Part shown: in pieces, positions 1-7,539 of the stretch
Numbering within the stretch: position 1 is the first letter of the stretch
How the letters are laid out: every line of letters begins with the position of its first letter
Source of the DNA: DASRWI01 sp035654655
Lineage (GTDB): Bacteria; Bacteroidota; Ignavibacteria; Ignavibacteriales; Ignavibacteriaceae
NCBI GenBank assembly: GCA_035654655.1
Contig: DASRWI010000031.1
Span: 62,001 to 126,000 of the forward strand
Direction: 5' to 3'
Length of the DNA stretch: 64,000 nucleotides
Program-made: the position numbers and the translations under genes
Notes under the pieces: generated by a model
The model's database searches: none
What the model was told of the DNA's origin: nothing
The model's input: the letters and a program-made list of their open reading frames with translations, nothing else

Positions 1-1
1 T

Positions 2-847
2 GCAGGAATTATGATGTTCGGTAATTTCCAATTTGTAAATTATTATGGAGTAAATTTTCAAGCTGCCTACAATCCTGAAACCTACAACAACAGATTTACC
101 AGAGGTGGCCCAATTGCTAAAAGACCTGATAGTTATTTTGGGAACATAAATTTATCAAGCGATTCAAGAAAAAAAGTAATCATTTCAGTTTTTTCAGAAG
201 CTGGAGCTAGTGGAATTGGAAGTAATTGGTTTTCTTCTAACATTAGTTTTGATTGGAACCCATCCAGCATAATTAATTTTAGTTTCGGTCCATTTATTGA
301 AATAAATAATGAAAAACAGCAATGGGTGACTATGATTGAAGGAGACCCAACTGCAACTAATACTTACAACAGCAGATATGTTTTTGCTGAACTTGCACAA
401 AAAACAATTGGTGGTAATATCCGATTAAATTGGACATTTACTCCAACTCTAAGTTTGCAGTTATTTATTCAGCCTTTATTTAGTGTGGGCAATTATGACC
501 ATTACAAAGAGCTTGCTAAACCACGTTCTTACGATATGAATGAATATGGGAAAGATGGTTCAACAATATCATATAATGAAGCAGATAATGTTTATCAGGT
601 TAATCCTAATGCAAACAGTTCATTCTCATTTGATAATCCGGATTTTAACTTCAAATCTATTCGTGGCAATTTAATTTTACGATGGGAATTTTTACCCGGT
701 TCAACTTTTTATTTGGTATGGGCACACGATAAAGTTAATACTGATAATCCCGGAGATTTTAATTTCGGAAGAGATTTTAGAAATATCTGGAGAGCTGAAT
801 CAAATAATATTTTCTTAGCAAAAGTTTCATACTGGTTTAATTTATAG
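2..847 (+). CDS. DUF5916-like outer-membrane protein, C-terminal part (5' end outside window)
   Basis: The reading frame is open back to base 2, so the methionine at 11 is internal and only the C-terminal ~280 residues are present. What is visible is a run of alternating polar/hydrophobic strands with many aromatic residues, ending in YWFNL, as expected for an outer-membrane beta-barrel. The segment order (SLQLFIQPLF, then a YQVNP loop, FNFKSIRGNLILRWEF, and a WAHDK strand near the end) recalls the barrel part of the DUF5916 family, whose N-terminal half is a carbohydrate-binding-like domain. Function of that family is not established. A stem-loop terminator follows. Family assignment is from memory of the pattern; it could be another barrel family. 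Confidence 0.6.
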   Translation, partial: AGIMMFGNFQFVNYYGVNFQAAYNPETYNNRFTRGGPIAKRPDSYFGNINLSSDSRKKVIISVFSEAGASGIGSNWFSSNISFDWNPSSIINFSFGPFIEINNEKQQWVTMIEGDPTATNTYNSRYVFAELAQKTIGGNIRLNWTFTPTLSLQLFIQPLFSVGNYDHYKELAKPRSYDMNEYGKDGSTISYNEADNVYQVNPNANSSFSFDNPDFNFKSIRGNLILRWEFLPGSTFYLVWAHDKVNTDNPGDFNFGRDFRNIWRAESNNIFLAKVSYWFNL

Positions 848-864
848 AAATCTCTCTCTACCAA

Positions 865-922
865 AGGGCTGTCTCCAAATTTTGATTAGTGGTCAATAAT
901 TTTTCAGACAGCTCTTTTTTTT
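865..922 (+). terminator. Rho-independent terminator after the DUF5916-like gene
   Basis: Arms 865-874 and 906-915 pair over 10 bp (one G-T pair) around the core GGCTGTCT/AGACAGCT and are followed by eight or nine T. The loop of about 31 nt is long. The T-run abuts the stop codon of the convergent purM gene at 921, so the element serves the plus-strand gene; no T-run exists on the other side. Confidence 0.65.
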
Positions 923-1916
923 ATTCTATCTCTCCAATTACATAATAAGGTTCGTTATTTTCTCTGCAAAGTTCAGTACATTTATTCACCTCATTTTTAT
1001 CTACCACAGCTATTAGTCCAATTCCAATATTAAAAACTTTTCTCATTTCATCATCAGAGATATTTCCAGTTGATTTTATAAGCTGAAAAATTTGTGGTAA
1101 TTCCCAGGATTTCCAATTTATATTTAGGCTTTTCCCCTGAGGTAAAATTCTTTTTGTATTACCTACAATACCTCCGCCTGTTATATGAGAAAACCCTTTA
1201 ACTGCTAAATTTTCTTTAAGTAAGGTGATTAATTTTAAATATGATTTATGAACAGTAAGTAATTCTTCACCTATGGATTTTTCAAATCCACTTATTTTAT
1301 CTGTTACTTTATATTTAGGAAATAAAATTTTGCGTGCTAATGAATATCCATTTGTATGAAGACCGGTAGAAGGAAATCCAATTAAAATATCTCCTTTTAC
1401 AATACTCGAACCGTTTATAACTTTTTTCTTATCTACAATACCAACAATTGTTCCGGATACATCATAATCTCCTTCTTGATATAACCCCGGCATCTCTGCA
1501 GTTTCACCACCAATCAATGCACAATCATTTTCTTTGCACGCGATTGAAAATCCTTTAATAACTTGTTCAGCAACATCAGGATTTAATTTTCCTACAGCAT
1601 AATAGTCCAAAAAGAATAAAGGCTTAGCTCCACAAACAGCTATATCATTAACACAATGATTAACAAGGTCCTGGCCGATAGAATCATGCTTATTAAGGTC
1701 AATTGCAATTTTTAATTTAGTTCCAACACCATCAACACTTGAAACCATTACCGGATTTTCAAATCCTTTAAGGTCTAATTCATAAAATCCACCAAATAAA
1801 CCTATTTCCGAAATAACATTTTTATTAAATGTATTTTTCGCGTATTGTTTAATCCTGCGAACAGTTTCTTCTCCTGCTTCAATATCAACGCCGGCTGCCT
1901 TATATGTATTATCCAA
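921..1916 (-). CDS. purM: Phosphoribosylformylglycinamidine cyclo-ligase (AIR synthetase)
   Basis: Catalyses ATP-dependent closure of FGAM to aminoimidazole ribonucleotide, the fifth step of purine synthesis, in the cytosol. The 331 residues match the usual PurM length. Visible motifs are YKAAGVD at the N-terminus, SSVDGVGTKL (ATP/substrate loop, about residue 60), VNDIAVCGAKPLFFLDY, IGGETAEMPG, and ITGGGIVGN in the C-terminal half. The start is a TTG at 1914-1916 preceded at good spacing by TGGAG on the minus strand; no in-frame ATG fits better. It stands alone, with no other pur gene nearby, and is divergent from the tyrosine operon with a 196-base intergenic region. Identification is firm. 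Confidence 0.96.
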   Translation of the reverse strand: MDNTYKAAGVDIEAGEETVRRIKQYAKNTFNKNVISEIGLFGGFYELDLKGFENPVMVSSVDGVGTKLKIAIDLNKHDSIGQDLVNHCVNDIAVCGAKPLFFLDYYAVGKLNPDVAEQVIKGFSIACKENDCALIGGETAEMPGLYQEGDYDVSGTIVGIVDKKKVINGSSIVKGDILIGFPSTGLHTNGYSLARKILFPKYKVTDKISGFEKSIGEELLTVHKSYLKLITLLKENLAVKGFSHITGGGIVGNTKRILPQGKSLNINWKSWELPQIFQLIKSTGNISDDEMRKVFNIGIGLIAVVDKNEVNKCTELCRENNEPYYVIGEIE

Positions 1917-2112
1917 AGAATTTCTCCAACAATAAAATTTTAATTATAAATATAATATTGGAGTATTTCCTCTGCAAATAGAAGCTAAATAAAAGTAATG
2001 TGATAATGTACATAGTTTTCAGGAAAGTAATATTTGTCATTAAACAAAATGAAGTATTTGAGTTAAATTTTTACTATTAAAAATTAGACTAATCTTTAAT
2101 ATTGGAGTAATT

Positions 2113-3237
2113 ATGACGAATCAGTTAGGCTTAATAGGATACGACTTTGTTGAATTTTATGTTGGCTCAGCTAAAATGTGGGCTTATTGGCATGCAAAGG
2201 CTTTTGGTTTGGAGATTAAAGCATATTTAGGACCTGAAACTGGAAACAAAGAAAAGGTATCATATTTACTTTCAAAAAATAATATAAACATAATTGTCAC
2301 ATCTGCTGCTAAACCAATTAATTATGATGTTGCATCATTTGTTTGGAAGCATGGTGATGGAGTAAAGAGGTGGGGCTTGAAAGTTAAGGATGTAAAGAAT
2401 GCATTTGAAAACTCTGTAAAAAATGGTGGTATCCCTGTTAGAACTCCAAAAAAATATTCAGATGATAATGGATTTATTGAAGAGGCGGCTATTAAGCTTT
2501 ACGATGATTCCGAAATTGTTTTTATAAACAGAGAAAATTATAAGGGCGTTTTTAAGCCCGGATTTGGTGCGCCTCTTCAAAAAATTAAAATTGCAGCGGA
2601 AGATACTGGATTGCAGGATATTGACCATATTGTTGGTAATGTCAGGATTAATGAATTAAATCTCTGGGAAAATTATTTAAATAAAAGTTTAAATTTTGAA
2701 ACCTTCATTGAATTTGGTGAAGGTGATATATCAACTCAATATTCTGCTTTGTTATCAAAGGTAGTCCGTTCAAAAGAAGGCGCTCCAATTAAAAATCCAA
2801 TCAATGAACCTTATGAGGGAAAGAAAAAATCCCAAATAGAAGAATATATAGACGAGTATCAAGGTTCAGGTATTCAACATATTGCTATTACTACTTCAGA
2901 TATAATTTGTACAATAAAGGCAATGAGAGAAAATGGAGTTGAATTCCAGTCAGTACCTGATACTTATTATGATCTTTTAAAGGAAAAAGGATTTAAAGTA
3001 ACTGAAGATATTAATGAACTTAAGAAGTACGGTATCCTCTGTGATACTGAAGGAACAGGTTACTTGCTGCAGTTATTTACAAAACCTGTAGGAGACAGAC
3101 CAACATTCTTCTATGAAATTATTCAAAGAAGAGAAGGCGCTGAAGGTTTTGGACAAGGTAACTTCCAATCTTTATTTGAATCCATTGAACGTGACCAGCA
3201 GTTGAGAGGGAATTTTGATAGAGAAGAAGAACAATAA
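2113..3237 (+). CDS. hppD: 4-hydroxyphenylpyruvate dioxygenase
   Basis: Converts 4-hydroxyphenylpyruvate and O2 to homogentisate and CO2, the committed step of tyrosine degradation, in the cytosol. The 374 residues contain two vicinal-oxygen-chelate halves; the iron triad is visible as H172 (DHIVGNV), H256 (IQHIAI) and E335 (FFYEIIQR), and the C-terminal helix FGQGNFQSLFESIER is typical. The start has GGAG five bases upstream. It is the first gene of a six-gene operon, 18 bases before the homogentisate dioxygenase gene. The enzyme needs oxygen, so the organism must respire or tolerate O2 at least at times. A related hydroxymandelate synthase is possible by family, but the neighbours argue strongly for HPPD. 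Confidence 0.96.
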   Translation: MTNQLGLIGYDFVEFYVGSAKMWAYWHAKAFGLEIKAYLGPETGNKEKVSYLLSKNNINIIVTSAAKPINYDVASFVWKHGDGVKRWGLKVKDVKNAFENSVKNGGIPVRTPKKYSDDNGFIEEAAIKLYDDSEIVFINRENYKGVFKPGFGAPLQKIKIAAEDTGLQDIDHIVGNVRINELNLWENYLNKSLNFETFIEFGEGDISTQYSALLSKVVRSKEGAPIKNPINEPYEGKKKSQIEEYIDEYQGSGIQHIAITTSDIICTIKAMRENGVEFQSVPDTYYDLLKEKGFKVTEDINELKKYGILCDTEGTGYLLQLFTKPVGDRPTFFYEIIQRREGAEGFGQGNFQSLFESIERDQQLRGNFDREEEQ

Positions 3238-3255
3238 TTTTATGAAGAGGTTTGT

Positions 3256-4416
3256 ATGCCATTTTATGTTAAAGTAGGAAAAGTACCTCCTAAAAGACAT
3301 ATTACATTTTATAAAGAGGATGGTTCTCTTTATAGAGAAGAATTATTTAGTACTAAAGGATTCTCTGGAATATATTCCAATAAGTATCATCTTTATATGC
3401 CTCCTCAAGTTGAGAGCATAAGAGCTTTTGATTTAAAAGATGATGTTACCTGGAAGGATGCTCCATTGCAGTATTACCATTTCTTCACTGATAATAAAAT
3501 TTCATCAGGAAATTTTCTTACTGCAAGAAATGAATTTCTTTATAATGAACATTGCAAAATTTCAACTGCTAAGATTACCAATGAAACAGAAATTTTTTAC
3601 CGCAACAGCTATGCACATGAATTAATTTTTGTACATCATGGCGAAGGGGTAATGAAAAGTGAATATGGAGATTTACAATTCAAGGAATGGGATTATATTG
3701 TAATCCCAAAAGGTACAACATATCAGTTGAAGTTCAATAGTTATGAGAATGCAAAAATATTTATTCTGGAATCGGATACTCCTTATGAAATACCTGCTTA
3801 TTTCAGGAATGAATATGGGCAATTAAAAGAAGATGCACCTTATTATGAAAGAGATTTTGGCGTTCCCCAACTTCCTGAACCTATTGATGAAAAGGGAAGA
3901 TTTAATTTGATATTGAAAGTTCAGAACAGGTATTTTGAATATGAACTACCACATCATCCTTTTGATGTAGTGGGATGGGATGGATTTTTATATCCATATA
4001 CATTCAACATAAAAGAGTACGCTCCCAAAGTTGGGAAGATACATTTACCTCCACCAACTCATTTAGTTTTTACAACTGAACATTTTGTTGTATGTAATTT
4101 CGTTCCAAGATTATTTGATTTTCATCCAAATGCAATTCCTGCGCCTTACTATCATTCTAATGTTGACAGCGATGAAGTGCTGTATTATGTTTATGGTGAT
4201 TTTATGTCACGTTCAGGTGTAAAGGAAGGTTCAATTACTCTGCACCCTATGGGTATTCCACACGGACCACAACCCGGGAAAACAGAGGCATCTATTGGCA
4301 AAAAAGAAACAGATGAATATGCAATTATGATTGATACCTTTAATCCATTAAAAGTAACTAAGAATGTTAAGGAAACAATGGCGGAAGATTATCACCACTC
4401 ATGGCTTGAAAAATAA
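3256..4416 (+). CDS. hmgA: Homogentisate 1,2-dioxygenase
   Basis: Opens the homogentisate ring to maleylacetoacetate using Fe(II) and O2. The two-cupin layout is visible: a first cupin around HELIFVHHGEG (residues 121-131) and EWDYIVIPKGT, and a second holding the metal site, with H300 and an acidic pair D306/E307 in HSNVDSDEVLYY and H336 in GIPHGPQPG. At 386 residues it is shorter than the ~430-440 of the classical enzyme, which fits the shorter bacterial clade. Placement directly between HPPD and fumarylacetoacetase-type genes supports the call. Which acidic residue is the iron ligand cannot be settled by eye. Confidence 0.92.
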   Translation: MPFYVKVGKVPPKRHITFYKEDGSLYREELFSTKGFSGIYSNKYHLYMPPQVESIRAFDLKDDVTWKDAPLQYYHFFTDNKISSGNFLTARNEFLYNEHCKISTAKITNETEIFYRNSYAHELIFVHHGEGVMKSEYGDLQFKEWDYIVIPKGTTYQLKFNSYENAKIFILESDTPYEIPAYFRNEYGQLKEDAPYYERDFGVPQLPEPIDEKGRFNLILKVQNRYFEYELPHHPFDVVGWDGFLYPYTFNIKEYAPKVGKIHLPPPTHLVFTTEHFVVCNFVPRLFDFHPNAIPAPYYHSNVDSDEVLYYVYGDFMSRSGVKEGSITLHPMGIPHGPQPGKTEASIGKKETDEYAIMIDTFNPLKVTKNVKETMAEDYHHSWLEK

Positions 4417-4428
4417 AATGAGTTTTAA

Positions 4429-5559
4429 ATGATTGAAATACCTCAGCATATAAAAAAACTGGTTCCTTATAAGGCAGGTAAACCCATTGAAGAGCTTGCA
4501 AGAGAAAAGGGTTTAAAAAATATAGTTAAACTTGCATCAAATGAAAATCCTCTTGGACCCTCTCCAAAAGCCATTGAAGAAATAAAGAGACATTTGTTAG
4601 AGCTTCATAGATATATAGACCCTTCAAACTTTAATTTAAATATTGCATTAAGTAAAAAGTATAATAAAAATCCTGAGCATTTTATTTGCGGCAGTGGTTC
4701 GGATTCATTACTACAGTACATTATTGCTGCATTTACTAATGAAGGTGATGAGACATTAACTTCTGAAGGAACTTTTATTGGCTGGTATGTTAACATTAAT
4801 AAACTCAACCGAGTTAATAAAACTGTTCCATTTAATAATTACTACTATGATTTAAATGCTATAGCAAAAAAAATTACACCTAAAACAAAAATTGTTTATT
4901 TAGCTAACCCAAACAATCCAACCGGAACGATGTTTTCTAAAAATGAATTTGAAAATTTTCTTTTAAATGTTCCTCAAAATGTTTTAATTGTTTTGGATGA
5001 AGCGTATACAATGTATTCAGAAGACCTTCCAGATGTTGTTAATGGTTTAATGTATGAACTACCTAATCTTATAATTACACGAACTTTAAGTAAAGCTTAT
5101 GGTTTGGCTGGATTAAGAGTGGGTTTTGCTTATGGTCCTCAGGAATTAATTCACGAGCTGTATAAAGTTAAGCTTCCCTTCGAACCAAATCATTTAGCTG
5201 AAGTTGCTGCCATAGCTGCATTAGATGACGAAGAATTTATTAAACAAACAAAAAAAATGAATCAATTTTCTTTAAATAAATTTAGAGAGTTCTTTGAAGA
5301 AAATAATATTGTATACATTGAAACAGCTGCCAACTTTTATCTATTTCTCTTGAAGGATGAAATAGTGACATCAGAATTTGTAATGTCTTGTATGGAAAAG
5401 GGATTAATCCTTAGGCACGTTAAGAATTTTGGAATTCCCAATGGAATTAGGATAAATTCAGGTAATGAATTTGAAACTGAATTTGCTATTGAAGTAATGA
5501 GCGAAGTTTTGGATGAACTTAAAATAAAATCATCAACAAATAAACAGGTGGTAAAATGA
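4429..5559 (+). CDS. HisC-like class II PLP aminotransferase, probably acting on tyrosine/phenylalanine
   Basis: A fold-type I aminotransferase of the histidinol-phosphate aminotransferase family. Visible motifs are ASNENPLGPSPKA (36-48), ANPNNPTG (159-166), D190, the Schiff-base lysine K222 in TLSKAYGLAGLR, and R230 for the substrate carboxylate; 376 residues is slightly longer than usual HisC. Known: HisC-family enzymes often also transaminate aromatic amino acids. Inferred: its place as third gene of a tyrosine-degradation operon, ending in a 4-base ATGA overlap with the next gene, makes tyrosine to 4-hydroxyphenylpyruvate the likely reaction. No histidine-biosynthesis gene is adjacent (hisA lies ~57 kb away), though a HisC role cannot be excluded. 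Confidence 0.85.
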   Translation: MIEIPQHIKKLVPYKAGKPIEELAREKGLKNIVKLASNENPLGPSPKAIEEIKRHLLELHRYIDPSNFNLNIALSKKYNKNPEHFICGSGSDSLLQYIIAAFTNEGDETLTSEGTFIGWYVNINKLNRVNKTVPFNNYYYDLNAIAKKITPKTKIVYLANPNNPTGTMFSKNEFENFLLNVPQNVLIVLDEAYTMYSEDLPDVVNGLMYELPNLIITRTLSKAYGLAGLRVGFAYGPQELIHELYKVKLPFEPNHLAEVAAIAALDDEEFIKQTKKMNQFSLNKFREFFEENNIVYIETAANFYLFLLKDEIVTSEFVMSCMEKGLILRHVKNFGIPNGIRINSGNEFETEFAIEVMSEVLDELKIKSSTNKQVVK

Positions 5560-6584
5560 AATTAGTTTCTTTCTTAAAAGATAATGAGGAAAGATTAGGC
5601 ATCAGCTATCAGGATGAAGTTTATGATTTATGTGAAAGTGCAAATTGGCTTAACCTCGAGCTTCCTTCAACAATGAAGGAATTACTTGATGGTGGGGAAG
5701 TTTTAATGAACCAGGCTCTAAAAGTTAATGAAGCAATAATTGGTGAAAAAATAAATTCGTTTGAAGATAAAAATACAATTAAGATGCTGGCTCCTGTTCC
5801 TCATCCAACTTCCTGCAGAGATGCATATGCATTCAGGCAGCATGTAGAGGCTGCGAGAAGAAATAGAGGAGTTGAAATGATTCCTGAGTTTGACCAATAT
5901 CCTGTTTTCTATTTTACTAATCATAACGCAATATTTGGTGAAGGTGAAATAATTGTTGAAGAAGATCATTTTCAAAAATTGGATTTTGAACTTGAAGTTG
6001 CAATTGTTATTGGTAAAAATGGAAAGAACATAAAAGCTGAAGAAGCTGGTAATTACATAGCAGGCTATATGATAATGAATGATTTCTCTGCTCGTCAACT
6101 TCAAATGGATGAAATGAAACTGAATTTAGGTCCTGCTAAAGGAAAAGATTTTGCAACTGCAATTGGACCTTACCTTGTTACTCCGGATGAACTTGAAGAT
6201 TATTTAATAGAAACTGAGCATGGACCAAGATATGATTTGAGAATGACTGCTCATCATAATGGTAAGCTTGTATCAGATGGAAATATGAAAGATATGAATT
6301 GGAGCTTTGAAGAGATTATTGAAAGAGCCTCATATGGAGTTGAACTTTTACCTGGAGATGTAATTGGTTCCGGAACAGTCGGAACTGGATGTTATCTTGA
6401 ATTAAATGGAACTTGGGCAATGCAGGCAAAAAAGGAAGGAAAAGAATTTACTCCTATTTGGCTTAAGGACAATGACACCATTGAGCTTGAAATAACAGGG
6501 TTGGGAATATTGAAGAATAAAATATCTAAAGCAAAAAATTCTTCTTCAATTATTTCAAAATATAAAGTGCAAAACAATGCTTAG
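5556..6584 (+). CDS. Fumarylacetoacetase-family hydrolase
   Basis: Belongs to the FAH fold and in this operon should split fumarylacetoacetate to fumarate and acetoacetate, the last step of tyrosine breakdown. Residues matching the mouse FAH metal/catalytic set are visible: D89 and H96 with the same spacing of seven (SCRDAYAFRQHVEAARR), E145 and E147 in LDFELEVAIVIG, and D176 in IMNDFSAR. The 342 residues are shorter than the eukaryotic enzyme (~420), as in many bacterial forms. It overlaps the aminotransferase gene by 4 bases and the flavin-reductase gene by 8, so translation is probably coupled. Family members include acylpyruvases; the context favours FAH. Confidence 0.9.
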   Translation: MKLVSFLKDNEERLGISYQDEVYDLCESANWLNLELPSTMKELLDGGEVLMNQALKVNEAIIGEKINSFEDKNTIKMLAPVPHPTSCRDAYAFRQHVEAARRNRGVEMIPEFDQYPVFYFTNHNAIFGEGEIIVEEDHFQKLDFELEVAIVIGKNGKNIKAEEAGNYIAGYMIMNDFSARQLQMDEMKLNLGPAKGKDFATAIGPYLVTPDELEDYLIETEHGPRYDLRMTAHHNGKLVSDGNMKDMNWSFEEIIERASYGVELLPGDVIGSGTVGTGCYLELNGTWAMQAKKEGKEFTPIWLKDNDTIELEITGLGILKNKISKAKNSSSIISKYKVQNNA

Positions 6585-7539
6585 TTTTTTGACAAAGGAA
6601 CTGACGTTTCAAGAAGTTCATCGATTATTATTAGGTGGTGTTGCGCCAAGACCTATAGCATTAGTATCGACAATTTCTAAAGATGGGATAAATAATTTAT
6701 CCCCATTTTCATTTTTTAATGCTTTTGGGGCTAATCCTCCGATCATTGCTTTTTCGCCTTCACGCAGAGGAAGAAATGCATCATTAAAAGATACATATTA
6801 CAACTTGATGGACAATGGGGAGTGTGTTGTTCAAGCAGTTACTTATTCAATGGTTGAACAGATTAGTTTAGCTTCTGCTGAATATCCCTCTGAAGTTGAT
6901 GAATTTATTAAAAGCGGCTTAACTCCAATTGATTCTGATATTGTTAAGCCAAAAAGAGTTAAGGAATCTCCATTTCAAATGGAATGTAAATTAAGAGATA
7001 TGATGAGCTATGGAGATGGGGGAGCATCCGCAAACATTGCAATTTGTGAAGTAATAAAATTTCACGTTGCTGAAGATATTATTGAGGGAAATTATATTCA
7101 TCCAGATTTAATTGATTTGGCTGCAAGAATGTCTGCTGAATATTATGTAAGAGCTTCAGGTGATAAAGTTTTTGAAGTGCAAAAACCAACTGCTCAGGGG
7201 ATTGGATTTGATAATCTTCCTGCAACATTATTTAAAACAAAAATCTTAACTAAGAGTGATTTAGCAAAGTTAGCTAATCGTTCCAATATCCCTTCAGAAG
7301 AAGAATCAAAAAATTTTATTGTTGAATTTTCTTCAAATAAAATTGAACAAAATGAAATAAGTGATGAAGCATTTTACAGGTATTTGAACCATAAAGAATA
7401 TAATAAAATGTTAAAGGTTGCATTATGCAAAGATGATAAAGCAACGAAGAATTATTTTCTTGAATTAACAATCCATACAGCTCTTGATTTGAAAGATAGT
7501 GATTTTGCCTGGAAACTTGTACATCTATTGGAATACTAA
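6577..7539 (+). CDS. Flavin reductase-like (FMN-binding split-barrel) protein with a C-terminal extension
   Basis: Residues about 10-195 form the split-barrel flavin reductase-like domain, with the recognisable GGVAPRPIALVSTISKDG, NLSPFSFFNAFGANPPI and SPSRRGRNASLKDT segments that form the FMN pocket in this family. Family members reduce flavin for partner oxygenases or simply bind FMN. Residues about 205-320 are an extra acidic/helical region (FDNLPATLF to WKLVHLLEY) that I do not recognise; the usual domain is ~160-210 residues. It is embedded in the tyrosine operon, overlapping both neighbours, so it is probably part of the pathway, but its role is unknown. The other enzymes of the route need no flavin. 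Confidence 0.82.
   Translation: MLSFLTKELTFQEVHRLLLGGVAPRPIALVSTISKDGINNLSPFSFFNAFGANPPIIAFSPSRRGRNASLKDTYYNLMDNGECVVQAVTYSMVEQISLASAEYPSEVDEFIKSGLTPIDSDIVKPKRVKESPFQMECKLRDMMSYGDGGASANIAICEVIKFHVAEDIIEGNYIHPDLIDLAARMSAEYYVRASGDKVFEVQKPTAQGIGFDNLPATLFKTKILTKSDLAKLANRSNIPSEEESKNFIVEFSSNKIEQNEISDEAFYRYLNHKEYNKMLKVALCKDDKATKNYFLELTIHTALDLKDSDFAWKLVHLLEY

Noticed and set aside
11..847. A complete 278-residue protein at the left end
   Set aside because: The frame is open to base 2 and the sequence begins in the middle of a barrel.
1917..2112. Riboswitch or divergent operator between purM and hppD
   Set aside because: No conserved fold or strong inverted repeat found; only a short shared string around AATATTGGAG at the two starts.
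5718..6104. 128-residue minus-strand frame inside the FAH-type gene
   Set aside because: Lies wholly antisense to a gene with clear catalytic residues and shows no domain or ribosome site.
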